Assembly (NCBI GenBank): GCA_003281685.1
Contig: QCBH01000004.1
Coordinates: forward strand, 1-64,000
Source of the DNA: Prochlorococcus sp. AG-347-E23
Lineage (GTDB): Bacteria > Cyanobacteriota > Cyanobacteriia > PCC-6307 > Cyanobiaceae
DNA length: 64,000 nt
Reading direction: 5' to 3'
Below, piece by piece: positions 29,322 to 37,784 of this stretch (position 1 is its first letter; each line of letters starts with the position of its first letter). The notes below the pieces were generated by a model. The model was given only the letters and a program-made list of their open reading frames with translations. It ran no database searches and had not been told where the DNA came from. The position numbers and the translations under genes are program-made.

Positions 29322-29834
29322 TTAAGATTTAATTACCCCAAATATATTCAAGAATTTCACAATTAATGGAAGAATTAGAAGTACAGTAATTAGTCTTACT
29401 GCATGTAGAGTTGCTACTGCAGCTCCAACTCCGTATTCAGATCCAACAAGACTCATTCCGCTAATACCTCCAGGTGCAGCGCCTAGAATAGTTGTAATTA
29501 CGTCTATATTAAGTAATCTACTTGTCCATAATCCAATTACTAATCCAGTAATAACCAAAGTAAAAGTGATTAAGATGGCAGGCCTCCATAAGCTTTGAAG
29601 ATCAGATAAAGAGTCTCTTGTCAATGTTGTACCAATTACTGTTCCAATTCCAATTTCTAAAATTGTTCTTGTGCCGATAGGCCACGCTGCTATATCTACT
29701 TTGCCGCTAATGCTTAGTAGGCTTGCGCCTATTAAAGCTCCTGCTAGAGGAGCAGCAGGGATACCTGTTTTTAGAGCTAAAGCTCCAAAAATACCACCTG
29801 CGATTAAATAATATACTAGATTTATGTTAGGCAT
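29322..29834 (-). CDS. AbrB-type membrane protein (half-length)
   Basis: 170 residues with about five hydrophobic segments. TGIPAAPLAGALIGASLLSI near the start and ILGAAPGGISGMSLVGSEYG near residue 118 are the repeat signatures of the membrane AbrB duplication (AmoA-like putative transporter) family. Typical family members are about 350 residues with two such halves; this one has a single unit, so it would have to dimerise. Function of the family is not settled. Confidence 0.75.
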   Translation of the reverse strand: MPNINLVYYLIAGGIFGALALKTGIPAAPLAGALIGASLLSISGKVDIAAWPIGTRTILEIGIGTVIGTTLTRDSLSDLQSLWRPAILITFTLVITGLVIGLWTSRLLNIDVITTILGAAPGGISGMSLVGSEYGVGAAVATLHAVRLITVLLILPLIVKFLNIFGVIKS

Positions 29835-29939
29835 AATTTTGAGAGATGTTTGAACATAATATTAGAAAAGATTTTTTTTGTTTAAGTTTATAGTCAAATA
29901 ATATTTTTGTTTTCTCTCGTATATGTCCCCTTTTGTTGG

Positions 29940-29951
29940 CATAATATTATG
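29940..29951. promoter_or_regulatory. 12-bp perfect palindrome before the 29958 gene
   Basis: CATAATATTATG lies 6 bp upstream of the start codon at 29958, and its left ten bases recur at 29855-29864, just upstream of the divergent AbrB-type gene. A shared operator for both genes is possible. The AT-rich background makes chance a real alternative. Confidence 0.3.
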
Positions 29952-29957
29952 TAAAGC

Positions 29958-30164
29958 ATGAATTTTATGTCTTCACAAATTTCACTCAAAGATAATAAAA
30001 ACCGTTTTAAGAAAAAATTATCTTTTTTTGAGGGTGGCCATCAGCTCGAAAAATTAGAGTTTGCTCTTGCAATAGCACAAACTAAGGGTGATGAAAAAAA
30101 ATCAATCGTACTTAGAAAAAAGATTGTTGAGTTAGGCGGCAATGTTGAAGAGCCAGGTACTTAA
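29958..30164 (+). CDS. Small basic cytoplasmic protein, unknown function
   Basis: 68 residues with no membrane segment. The middle contains FFEGGHQLEKLEFALAIAQ and the end KKSIVLRKKIVELGGNVEEPGT, an amphipathic helical pattern. A start at the second ATG (29967) is equally possible. It ends 1 bp before the convergent aminotransferase stop. No family recognised. Confidence 0.6.
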   Translation: MNFMSSQISLKDNKNRFKKKLSFFEGGHQLEKLEFALAIAQTKGDEKKSIVLRKKIVELGGNVEEPGT

Positions 30165-30165
30165 C

Positions 30166-31329
30166 TTAATTTTTCTCAAGATATCTAGTTGCCACAGCTA
30201 ATGCTTCTCCAGCTTGTTGAGCTTTAATTTTACCAATGTTTAGAAGTGTATTACTTATAGCTGAAACTACCGTAATTATATCTCTATCATTAACATAACC
30301 TAAGTGTCCAACTCTAAATATTTTTCCCTTCAAATGATCTTGGCCACCAGCAAGTAAAATATCAAAATTATTCTTAATATTTTTTCTAAATTCTTCAGCA
30401 TCTATTTCTTCGGTTTTTATTGCGGTTATTGAGGGACTTAAATATTTTTCATCAGCAAATAATTTTAGATTTAAAGCCTTAATAGCATTGCTCAAAGCTA
30501 ATTTATGTTTATTGTGCCTATTGAAAATTTTATCTAAGCCTTCTTCTCTCATCATTTTTAAAGCTTCATCTAAAGCAAAAACTAAATTAACTGCTGGAGT
30601 ATATGGATTACTGTTACTTAAAAGACTTTTTCTATAGGATTTTAAATTTAAATAAAATTTTGGTAAATTAGATCTTTCTGAAGCTTCCCATGCTTTTTGG
30701 CTCATTGCGATAAAACTAAGCCCAGGAGGTATCATATATCCTTTTTGTGAACCTGAAGCAACGATATCTAATTCCCATTCATCTACCGGTACATTGCAAG
30801 CTCCAAGACTTGTAACGCAGTCAACAATTGATAAAGCTGTGTGGTGTTCACGAATATATGAACTTATAGTTTCTAGATCATTAATTACACCTGTTGAGGT
30901 TTCAGAATGAGTCAAAATAACTGCTTTAATTTCTTTTTGTTTATCTTCTTCTAATACCTTTTTAAATTCTTCTGGATCAAGTGGAGTACCCCACTCCGAA
31001 TATATTTTTATTACTTCTAAACCGAATTCTTTTGCAACTTTTACCCATCTTTCGCCAAATTTTCCATTTTCTCCACAAATTACTTTATCTCCTTTACTTA
31101 AGGTATTTATTATTCCAGCCTCCATTGCTGCAGTTCCACTACCAGTAATTGTTAGAACATCATTTTTTGTTTGATGAAGCCACTGTAAATTTTTAGTAGT
31201 ACTTTCTACGAGATCTTGGAATTCTTTACTGCGATGTCCTATTGGATGCTTACTTAATGCTTGCAAAACTTTTTCTGGAACTGGTGTGGGTCCAGGAATC
31301 ATCAATGATAATTTTTGTTGTATGGCCAC
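30166..31329 (-). CDS. Class V aminotransferase (alanine/serine--glyoxylate type)
   Basis: PLP enzyme of fold type I. MIPGPTPVPEKVLQALSKHPIGHRSKEF at the start, then TGSGTAAMEA, VDCVTSLGA, and the Schiff-base Lys in ASGSQKGYMIPPGLSF near residue 194. Cyanobacterial members act in photorespiratory glyoxylate transamination or serine-pyruvate exchange. Exact substrate not determined. 387 aa. Divergent from cbiD, with 60 bp between. Confidence 0.9.
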   Translation of the reverse strand: MAIQQKLSLMIPGPTPVPEKVLQALSKHPIGHRSKEFQDLVESTTKNLQWLHQTKNDVLTITGSGTAAMEAGIINTLSKGDKVICGENGKFGERWVKVAKEFGLEVIKIYSEWGTPLDPEEFKKVLEEDKQKEIKAVILTHSETSTGVINDLETISSYIREHHTALSIVDCVTSLGACNVPVDEWELDIVASGSQKGYMIPPGLSFIAMSQKAWEASERSNLPKFYLNLKSYRKSLLSNSNPYTPAVNLVFALDEALKMMREEGLDKIFNRHNKHKLALSNAIKALNLKLFADEKYLSPSITAIKTEEIDAEEFRKNIKNNFDILLAGGQDHLKGKIFRVGHLGYVNDRDIITVVSAISNTLLNIGKIKAQQAGEALAVATRYLEKN

Positions 31330-31389
31330 TTTTTATGAAATAGGTCATTCTTAGATTAGTTCTCATTATATATTTTTCAATTAGTTGAT

Positions 31390-32499
31390 TTGAAAAAAGG
31401 ATTTTCTTTACCTTTGTGGGTTGCTGGAGCTGCTAGGTCGGCATTAAAAAAACTAGTAGGGTTACCATTTGAGAATTATGAACTTATAAAAATTCCTAAT
31501 GAAAAAAAAATAAAAATCGAGATTCATTCTGTTGGTTTACTTAAAGATGAATCTCATGCATTAGGAATTTCCTTTGCAAAATCTGGCTTAGATCTTGACA
31601 TTACACAAAATTTAGAAATATGGGCAATAGCCTCTTTAGAAAAAATTTCTCTTAATGATCCTGTTCAAACAATTCCAATAAATATTATTGCAGGATCTGG
31701 TGTAGGTAGAAAAGAAAAAACATCAGAGATATGTATTTCTGATTTTGCAAAAGAAGTTTTACATGAAAATTTATTAGATATTATTCCTAAGGGCTTTAAA
31801 TTGAAATTAGAAATTATTTTCCCAAATGGGAAATTTTTAGCAGAAAGAACTAGTAATAAGTCATTTGGTATCGTTGATGGATTATCAATTATTGGTACTT
31901 CTGCTGAGACTTATTCGAGTGCTTCACCTGATCAATTAGAAGAGGCTAAAACTAATCTAGCAAAGTTAATTCAAAATGATTTTAAAGGGGAAGTTGTTTT
32001 TGTAATTGGTGAAAATGGGTTAAATTTGGCAAAAACTCATAATGTTAATTTGCCAATTATCAAAATTGGAAATTGGATAGGACCATTATTAGTTGATGCT
32101 GCAATAAAAAAAGTTAAAACTGTAATTCTTTTTGGTTATCACGGAAAATTAATTAAATTAGCAGGTGGTATTTTTCATACACATAATCATTTAGCTGATG
32201 CAAGAATTGAGATTCTTGTTTATTTAGCCGTTAAAGAAAAAGTACCCCCTGAAAAAATATTTGAATTATCTCAATTAAATAATCTTGAGGATGCATTACT
32301 TCTTCTTGAGAGATTTAATGAATCTTTAGCTGATAAATTATTTAAGAATTTATCAAATATGATTGAAAAGCGATCTTTAACTTACATAAATAGATATGTA
32401 AAAACTGATATGAAAATAGCATCAATAATATTTGATAGACAAAGAAAAATAAGGTGGGCTGGAATTAACGGTAATAATTATATTTCTTATTTTCAATAA
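31390..32499 (+). CDS. cbiD: Cobalt-precorrin-5B C(1)-methyltransferase
   Basis: Anaerobic-route corrin ring methylation, part of (pseudo)cobalamin synthesis. PLWVAGAARSALKKLVG at the start, the IIAGSGVGRKE block near residue 100, and GYHGKLIKLAGGIFHTHNHLADAR near residue 255 are CbiD family features. Start codon is TTG at 31390, 22 codons before the first conserved block. It is 54 bp from guaA on the same strand. Its product supplies B12-type cofactor to enzymes such as QueG. Confidence 0.93.
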   Translation: MKKGFSLPLWVAGAARSALKKLVGLPFENYELIKIPNEKKIKIEIHSVGLLKDESHALGISFAKSGLDLDITQNLEIWAIASLEKISLNDPVQTIPINIIAGSGVGRKEKTSEICISDFAKEVLHENLLDIIPKGFKLKLEIIFPNGKFLAERTSNKSFGIVDGLSIIGTSAETYSSASPDQLEEAKTNLAKLIQNDFKGEVVFVIGENGLNLAKTHNVNLPIIKIGNWIGPLLVDAAIKKVKTVILFGYHGKLIKLAGGIFHTHNHLADARIEILVYLAVKEKVPPEKIFELSQLNNLEDALLLLERFNESLADKLFKNLSNMIEKRSLTYINRYVKTDMKIASIIFDRQRKIRWAGINGNNYISYFQ

Positions 32500-32553
32500 G
32501 ATAAATTTGTGATTCATTATGCTTTTGTAAATAAATTGAGCTAACTTTTATAC

Positions 32554-34140
32554 ATGAGTCAAACATCTTTCAAAAAAGAACGAGATCCTTCAATATTAAT
32601 TTTAGATTTTGGATCTCAATATTCTGAATTGATTGCAAGAAGAATTAGAGAAACTAATGTTTTTTCTCTTGTAGTAAGTAATTGTATTTCAATTGAGGAA
32701 ATTAATGATATTAATCCCAAAGGGATCATTTTGAGTGGAGGTCCAAATTCTGTTTATGAACAAAATGCTCCTAAATGTGATGAAAAAATTTTTAATTTAG
32801 GAATTCCTATTCTTGGTATATGCTATGGAATGCAATTAATGGTCAAAGAACTTGGAGGATCTGTTATTTCAGCAACCAAAAAGGCAGAATATGGTAGAGC
32901 ACCCATAAAAATAGATCAAGAATCTGGCCTTCTTTCTGATGTAGAAGATAATTCTATAATGTGGATGAGTCATGGCGATTCAATTAATTGTTTGCCTGAT
33001 GGATTTAAGAAAATTGCGCACACTGAGAACACACTCCATGCGGCAATTTCAAATGATCTAAAAAAATTATTTGGCGTACAATTTCATCCTGAAGTTATTC
33101 ATTCAGAGTTTGGGATGAAAGTAATTAAAAATTTTGTTTATAAAATCTCTTTTTGTGAGGCTGATTGGACAACCGAAACATATATAGAAGAAACTATTCC
33201 CATGATAAGGGAGAAAGTTGGCAATAAAAAAGTTTTGCTTGCTTTGTCAGGAGGAGTTGATTCTTCAACTCTTGCTTTTCTTCTCAATAAAGCAATTGGA
33301 AATCAGCTTACATGCATGTTTATAGACCAAGGTTTCATGAGAAAAGGTGAACCAGAATTTTTAATGAATTTCTTTGATAAGAAATTTCACATCAAAGTTC
33401 AATATATTAATGCAAGGGAAAGGTTTATTGATAAATTACAAGGAATTACTGATCCAGAACATAAAAGGAAAATTATTGGAGAAGAATTTATTAGAGTATT
33501 TGAAGAAGAAAGCAATAGATTGGGGCCTTTTCAGTATTTAGCTCAAGGTACTCTTTATCCTGATGTTATTGAAAGTGCTGGTACTAATATTGATCCCAAG
33601 ACTGGTGAAAGAATAGCTGTAAAAATAAAGAGTCATCATAACGTAGGTGGATTGCCAAAAGATTTACAATTTAAATTAGTTGAGCCATTAAGAAAACTTT
33701 TTAAGGATGAAGTCCGAAAAGTCGGAGCTGCTTTAGGTTTGCCGGATGAAATTATAAAAAGGCATCCATTTCCAGGCCCAGGATTAGCTATAAGAATTTT
33801 GGGAGAGGTTAATAACGAAAAACTTGATTGTTTAAGAGATGCAGACTGGATAGTAAGAGATGAAATTAAAAAAGCAGGTCTTTACAATGATATTTGGCAA
33901 GCTTTTGCAGTATTGCTACCGGTAAAAACTGTTGGAGTTATGGGAGATAAAAGGACTTATTCATGGCCAATAGTTTTACGATGTGTATCTAGTGAAGATG
34001 GTATGACAGCTGATTGGTCAAAAATTCCTTTTCAGATTTTGGAGAGGATTGCAAATAGAATTGTAAATGAAGTTACTTTAGTAAATAGAGTCGTTTATGA
34101 TATTACAAGCAAGCCTCCTGGAACTATTGAGTGGGAGTGA
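32554..34140 (+). CDS. guaA: GMP synthase (glutamine-hydrolysing)
   Basis: Converts XMP to GMP. The class I glutaminase domain has GICYGMQL with the catalytic Cys at about residue 91 and QFHPEVIHS with His/Glu. The ATP-pyrophosphatase P-loop LSGGVDSST is near residue 232, and the C-terminal dimerisation domain ends KPPGTIEWE. 528 aa, complete. The last ten codons are echoed in diverged form 140 bp downstream (34251-34280), which points to past use of this 3' end as an integration site. Confidence 0.97.
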   Translation: MSQTSFKKERDPSILILDFGSQYSELIARRIRETNVFSLVVSNCISIEEINDINPKGIILSGGPNSVYEQNAPKCDEKIFNLGIPILGICYGMQLMVKELGGSVISATKKAEYGRAPIKIDQESGLLSDVEDNSIMWMSHGDSINCLPDGFKKIAHTENTLHAAISNDLKKLFGVQFHPEVIHSEFGMKVIKNFVYKISFCEADWTTETYIEETIPMIREKVGNKKVLLALSGGVDSSTLAFLLNKAIGNQLTCMFIDQGFMRKGEPEFLMNFFDKKFHIKVQYINARERFIDKLQGITDPEHKRKIIGEEFIRVFEEESNRLGPFQYLAQGTLYPDVIESAGTNIDPKTGERIAVKIKSHHNVGGLPKDLQFKLVEPLRKLFKDEVRKVGAALGLPDEIIKRHPFPGPGLAIRILGEVNNEKLDCLRDADWIVRDEIKKAGLYNDIWQAFAVLLPVKTVGVMGDKRTYSWPIVLRCVSSEDGMTADWSKIPFQILERIANRIVNEVTLVNRVVYDITSKPPGTIEWE

Positions 34141-34180
34141 CGGAAAATTGCCTTATTTCATCAAGAATGGAACTAATTGG

Positions 34181-34201
34181 TTTGTCACGGGTTTGTCACG
34201 G
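34181..34201 (+). repeat. Paired TTTGTCACGG direct repeats, 11-bp period
   Basis: TTTGTCACGG occurs at 34181-34190 and again at 34192-34201, so the units are in phase on the helix (11 bp apart). They lie between the true guaA 3' end and its downstream relic. This layout fits arm-type binding sites of a tyrosine recombinase; no such gene is nearby. A similar arrangement with a related sequence is found after argJ. Confidence 0.75.
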
Positions 34202-34241
34202 AAATAGCTGCTTGAAAGAAGTCAATGATACCAATGAGTTT

Positions 34242-34280
34242 GAAATATCAAAATTGCCCGGAACCATTGAGTGGGAGTAG
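34242..34280 (+). mobile_element. Relic copy of the guaA 3' end (attachment-site scar)
   Basis: Read in frame, this stretch encodes SKLPGTIEWE and a stop; the true guaA end encodes [10 protein letters not shown] and a stop. Over the last 22 coding bases 20 are identical, and the differences are synonymous third positions (CCT/CCC, ACT/ACC); the codons just before also differ (AGC/TCA for Ser, AAG/AAA for Lys). Protein-level similarity with synonymous drift means a real guaA fragment of separate history, as left by site-specific integration into a gene's 3' end. No integrase, transposase or inverted repeat remains around it. Confidence 0.75.
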
Positions 34281-34365
34281 TTCCAATGCAAGTTTTTAAA
34301 GTCTTTATGGGACATTAGTAGTTTTTTCTACACATTTTTTCTTTGGTTAATAAATTATTTCTTAA

Positions 34366-35850
34366 TTAATACTTAAGGCTTTTATATTTTTCCTTTTTGG
34401 TAATGATTTCCATTGCAGGTCTTAACATCTCTTTGTAGTTTTTCCATCCTCCTAAAGATTTTGTGTTAATCGGTGAACGAACCTGAACATTACTTCTTGT
34501 TGAGACTTTACGATTATTTAAATGTGGCGATAAATATAAATCATTCCAGTTCCAACCTAACCAACGAATCAATGATTTTATTTCGTCGGAGGGATGAGTC
34601 ACTAACTTATCGTAATTTAATGAATATATATGATTTTTAAATTCTTTCTTATATGTTCCCATAATCTCATCTTGATCAGAATAGACTTCGGCAGAATCAA
34701 CCAAACTCGAAGAGAAATTGTTCCCTGTTGCGAAATGTGCCCTATAAGTTGAAAGAATGTTATCTAAAGGATTTCTGTAACAATGGATTATTTTTGCATT
34801 AGGAATTGCTTTGGCAATTATGCTTGCATATTGATAATTAAATAACCATTTGTTTGTTGTGATTATTTTACTATCTTTTATTTCCAATTTTTCCCAATAT
34901 ATCTCACTAAGACTTTTCTGTTTTTCAGATTGTTTATATTCTCTATATGATTCTTCAAATATATTAATTTCTCCAAGATCTTTTACTTTAGTGTTTAAAC
35001 TTATAATTGATTCGACAAGGGTAGAACCACATCTAGGAAGACCTACTATAAAAATTGACATTGGATAATTTTTACAATTTTGATTATTGCTTTCATAATT
35101 ATCTGAGGATATTTTTAATTTTTTAGTTTTATCAATTAATAAATCTACTTCAGATTTATGCATTCTAAGTTTCATATTATTTGCCTGAATAAGATTCTCA
35201 GCACTTTCTTTATATTGTCCTTTTTTATGAAAAATATTTGATCTTGCGAAAAAAATATTCACTAACTCTCTATTGTTTTTATTTTTCAAAATATTTTCAG
35301 AAAAAAGTTGATTATGCCATTTTTGAGTTGCATTATTTGTTTGTATAGTTGATAGTGACAAATATGCATCAGTTAATTGAGGATCAACTTCAAGTGCTTT
35401 TTGAGTATATGATTCTGCCTCTTTTAATCTACCTTGATCTTTTAATATAAATCCAAGATTATAGTGAGCAATAGCAAAGTCTGATTTAAGTTTAATTGCT
35501 TTTTTGAGTTCAAATTCTGCTTTTTCCAAATTGCCTCGACCTATGAATAAAACTGCAAGATTGTAGTAAGCATTTGCATATTCAGGATTTAGAGAAATTG
35601 CTTTTTTAAGTTTTGATTCTGATTCTTTATGTTTTCCTATCTCGTTAAGGAATATTCCATAATTAGTAAAAACTCTATGGTCTTTTATTCCTTGTTTAAT
35701 AAGATATTCATAGTATTTTGCTGCTTCTAACTTTCGTCCTTGTGCCTGAAGATCGAATGCTTTTTTAATCAATTGATCAGTATTTAATTTCTGTTTATTT
35801 TTTGAAATTTTTTCTTTCTTTGATTGGTTCTTTTCACCAAAACCTTTCAT
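34366..35850 (-). CDS. TPR-repeat sulfotransferase-like protein
   Basis: 494 residues in two parts. Residues 25-215 hold about four to five TPR units (AYYNLAVLFIGRGNLEKAEFELKKAI pattern, split here between repeats). From about 258 comes a sulfotransferase domain: IFIVGLPRCGSTLVESII is the PAPS 5'-phosphosulfate loop, and IIHCYRNPLDNILSTYRAHF contains the 3'-phosphate Arg/Ser. It probably transfers sulfate from PAPS to a protein or glycan; the acceptor is unknown. Such TPR-sulfotransferases are typically accessory genes in marine picocyanobacteria. It begins the stretch just after the guaA scar, so it may have come in with, or beside, the lost element. Confidence 0.85.
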   Translation of the reverse strand: MKGFGEKNQSKKEKISKNKQKLNTDQLIKKAFDLQAQGRKLEAAKYYEYLIKQGIKDHRVFTNYGIFLNEIGKHKESESKLKKAISLNPEYANAYYNLAVLFIGRGNLEKAEFELKKAIKLKSDFAIAHYNLGFILKDQGRLKEAESYTQKALEVDPQLTDAYLSLSTIQTNNATQKWHNQLFSENILKNKNNRELVNIFFARSNIFHKKGQYKESAENLIQANNMKLRMHKSEVDLLIDKTKKLKISSDNYESNNQNCKNYPMSIFIVGLPRCGSTLVESIISLNTKVKDLGEINIFEESYREYKQSEKQKSLSEIYWEKLEIKDSKIITTNKWLFNYQYASIIAKAIPNAKIIHCYRNPLDNILSTYRAHFATGNNFSSSLVDSAEVYSDQDEIMGTYKKEFKNHIYSLNYDKLVTHPSDEIKSLIRWLGWNWNDLYLSPHLNNRKVSTRSNVQVRSPINTKSLGGWKNYKEMLRPAMEIITKKEKYKSLKY

Positions 35851-36116
35851 TATTAATTAAGATAATTTCTTCTTTGCTAGTATAGTCTTTACAAAATTTT
35901 TTTTTAAATATTGCTTAATTATAATAATTATTCCAAAAGATACACATTAACAGCCAAAGTCCTGTGATAGCAAAAATTTATCACTACAATATTTGTAATT
36001 ACTCCAAGAGTCAAAAAACTACTTGCCAATCTGACTATTTACAAGATATTGATTATCAAATTTTTAAAAATTTATATTTTTTAAGCAAAAATTCTATGAA
36101 ATGAGTTTTAAATAAA
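35851..36116. other. 266-bp AT-rich gap, divergent promoters expected
   Basis: The region separates the divergent sulfotransferase and nuclease genes. No ORF, tRNA or strong hairpin was found. Long A and T runs (for example at 35898 and 36060) make -10 boxes impossible to choose by eye. Confidence 0.4.
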
Positions 36117-36830
36117 ATGAGCGAGATTATTAAATTAAGTCGATCTACTGTTGAGAAATATCTTAGTTGTCCAAGATGTTGTGTACTTGATAAAAAATAT
36201 CAAATAAAACCACCATCTTTACCATTTACTTTAAATATTGCTGTAGACAATTTATGTAAAAATGAATTTGATTACTACAGAAAAATTAAGGAGCCTCATC
36301 CATTATTTATTGAACATAGTATTGATGCTATTCCTTTTAAACACAAAGATTTAGAACGTTGGAGAAGTAATTTTCAAGGGATAAGATATAAGTCAATTGA
36401 ACATAATTATGATTTTGGTGGAGCAGTGGATGATATTTGGCAGAAAAAAAATGGTGATCTTATTATTGTTGATGTAAAAGCAACATCTAGAAATAATTTT
36501 GATTGGTCTGAGACTTTTAATAAGCACGAATATGCAAAAGCTTATAAGAGACAATTAGAAATGTATCAGTGGTTATTTAAAAAAAATGGTTTTCAAGTAG
36601 CTAAAGAAGCTTATCTTTTATATTTCAATGGAAAGAAAAATGAAGAGTTATTTAATAATCAATTAAATTTTGACGTATATCTAATTAAATTAGATTGCTC
36701 TACTGCATGGGTAGAAAAAAAGATAATTGATACTGTAAATTTATTGCGTTCGGATAATTTCCCCAAACCTTCCTTAAATTGTGAATACTGTAATTATTTA
36801 AAGAAGCGTTGGCAGTTATCGATAACTTAA
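36117..36830 (+). CDS. PD-(D/E)XK nuclease, Cas4/RecB-like
   Basis: 237 residues with the RecB/Cas4 nuclease pattern: YLSCPRC near residue 15-21, GGAVDD at 101-106, IIVDVKAT with the DxK pair at 119-121, and QLEMYQW at 146-151 (the QxxxY motif). The Cys at 18, 21 or 22, together with C222 and C225 (NCEYCNY), could hold a 4Fe-4S cluster as in Cas4/AddB, although the spacing CxxC at the C-terminus is minimal. No CRISPR array or other cas gene is present, so a repair or mobile-element role is more likely. Confidence 0.82.
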   Translation: MSEIIKLSRSTVEKYLSCPRCCVLDKKYQIKPPSLPFTLNIAVDNLCKNEFDYYRKIKEPHPLFIEHSIDAIPFKHKDLERWRSNFQGIRYKSIEHNYDFGGAVDDIWQKKNGDLIIVDVKATSRNNFDWSETFNKHEYAKAYKRQLEMYQWLFKKNGFQVAKEAYLLYFNGKKNEELFNNQLNFDVYLIKLDCSTAWVEKKIIDTVNLLRSDNFPKPSLNCEYCNYLKKRWQLSIT

Positions 36831-36911
36831 TACTTATAGGATAATTTTTTCATATGCCTGGAAAAGTAGTTAAAAAAAGATAATCTTTAATTAGATTATT
36901 AATTTAGACTT

Positions 36912-37520
36912 TTGATAAAATCGAAAAATTCTGAAAAAAAGATAACTAATCATCTTCAACAAGATGTAGTGAAAGTATCTGGCAAAACAATTTTTATAAA
37001 TCCTTTTTTATATTGGCGGAGATTTGACGAAAATACTAATAGATGGCTCAGAGAACCTGGTCAAATGTCAGAGGATCAAATTTCACCAAACAGGAACCGT
37101 TTTTATCCAGAAATAGAGTGGGCTGATTTAAGTCATGAGCAAAAGCTCATAAAAGATGCAACTGTTGAAATGTTTCTAAAAACTCTTGAATTGATAAGTA
37201 CATTTCATCCTTATCTTAGTTCTGGACAATTATTAGAAGTGGAGAGAAAAATGGCGATTATAAAAAAGATTCCTTTCGAGAAGTGGGTAACAAAATCCTT
37301 CGCAAAAAAAGCGAGATTATTAGAAAATGAAAGAAGAAAATTTCAACGAGAAAGATTTTTTAGTAGCTGGAGGGAATGGTTTAGTCTTGTAAATACTCAA
37401 CAAGCCATTTTGCCCTTAATAATAACGATATTTATTTCTTCATTTATTGGATGGTCTTTAGGGATATCAAAGAATAGTTGTAATCCTTATTTTGAACAAA
37501 ATATAGATCAATTGAATTAA
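36912..37520 (+). CDS. Membrane-anchored protein, unknown function
   Basis: 202 residues, mostly soluble and charged (YWRRFDENTNRWLREPGQ, then a helical region 100-165 with many Arg/Lys/Glu). One membrane segment lies at about 173-190 (LPLIITIFISSFIGWSLG), leaving a short tail outside. Start is TTG at 36912, the only reasonable start. No family recognised. It follows the nuclease gene by 81 bp. Confidence 0.65.
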   Translation: MIKSKNSEKKITNHLQQDVVKVSGKTIFINPFLYWRRFDENTNRWLREPGQMSEDQISPNRNRFYPEIEWADLSHEQKLIKDATVEMFLKTLELISTFHPYLSSGQLLEVERKMAIIKKIPFEKWVTKSFAKKARLLENERRKFQRERFFSSWREWFSLVNTQQAILPLIITIFISSFIGWSLGISKNSCNPYFEQNIDQLN

Positions 37521-37629
37521 TTTGTTTTTGATACTTTTTTAGTATCTGAGTTAATATAATTTTGAAAAAATAAATTTTTTATTTAAGATTATACTAAATG
37601 GAATAATTCTTAAAAAAATTATAAGTTTT

Positions 37630-37773
37630 ATGAGTGAAAATTTGAATTCAAATAATATTGAAAATGATGAGTTTAACCTAAACAATGAAGATAGTGATTA
37701 TAAAGATTTAATTACCAAACTTAGAGAGATAAAATCAAACATTGCTTTATTGGAAAAAACAATATTTAAATAA
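37630..37773 (+). CDS. Small acidic protein, 47 aa, unknown function
   Basis: An ATG at 37630 opens a 47-codon frame beginning MSENLNSNNIENDEF. The N-terminal half is Asn/Asp/Glu-rich, and the C-terminal half (YKDLITKLREIKSNIALLEKTIFK) has a heptad-like hydrophobic pattern, a short coiled coil. It ends 11 bp before the PBP2 start and may be co-transcribed. Composition and position look gene-like, but length alone makes it tentative. Confidence 0.5.
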   Translation: MSENLNSNNIENDEFNLNNEDSDYKDLITKLREIKSNIALLEKTIFK

Positions 37774-37784
37774 TTTTTATATCT

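Noticed and set aside
34167-34280. A 37-codon open frame ending in SKLPGTIEWE
   Set aside because: Its coding look comes from the guaA relic at its end; the front part spans the TTTGTCACGG repeats and has no protein-like features.
34141-34365. An insertion sequence between guaA and the sulfotransferase
   Set aside because: There are no terminal inverted repeats and no transposase fragment; the duplicated gene end fits site-specific integration better.
36117-36830. A Cas4-like nuclease as a sign of a CRISPR system
   Set aside because: No repeat-spacer array and no other cas gene is visible anywhere in the window.
37528-37544. Hairpin GATACT-ttttt-AGTATC after the 36912 gene
   Set aside because: The stem is perfect, but no T-run follows on either strand, so it is not called a terminator.
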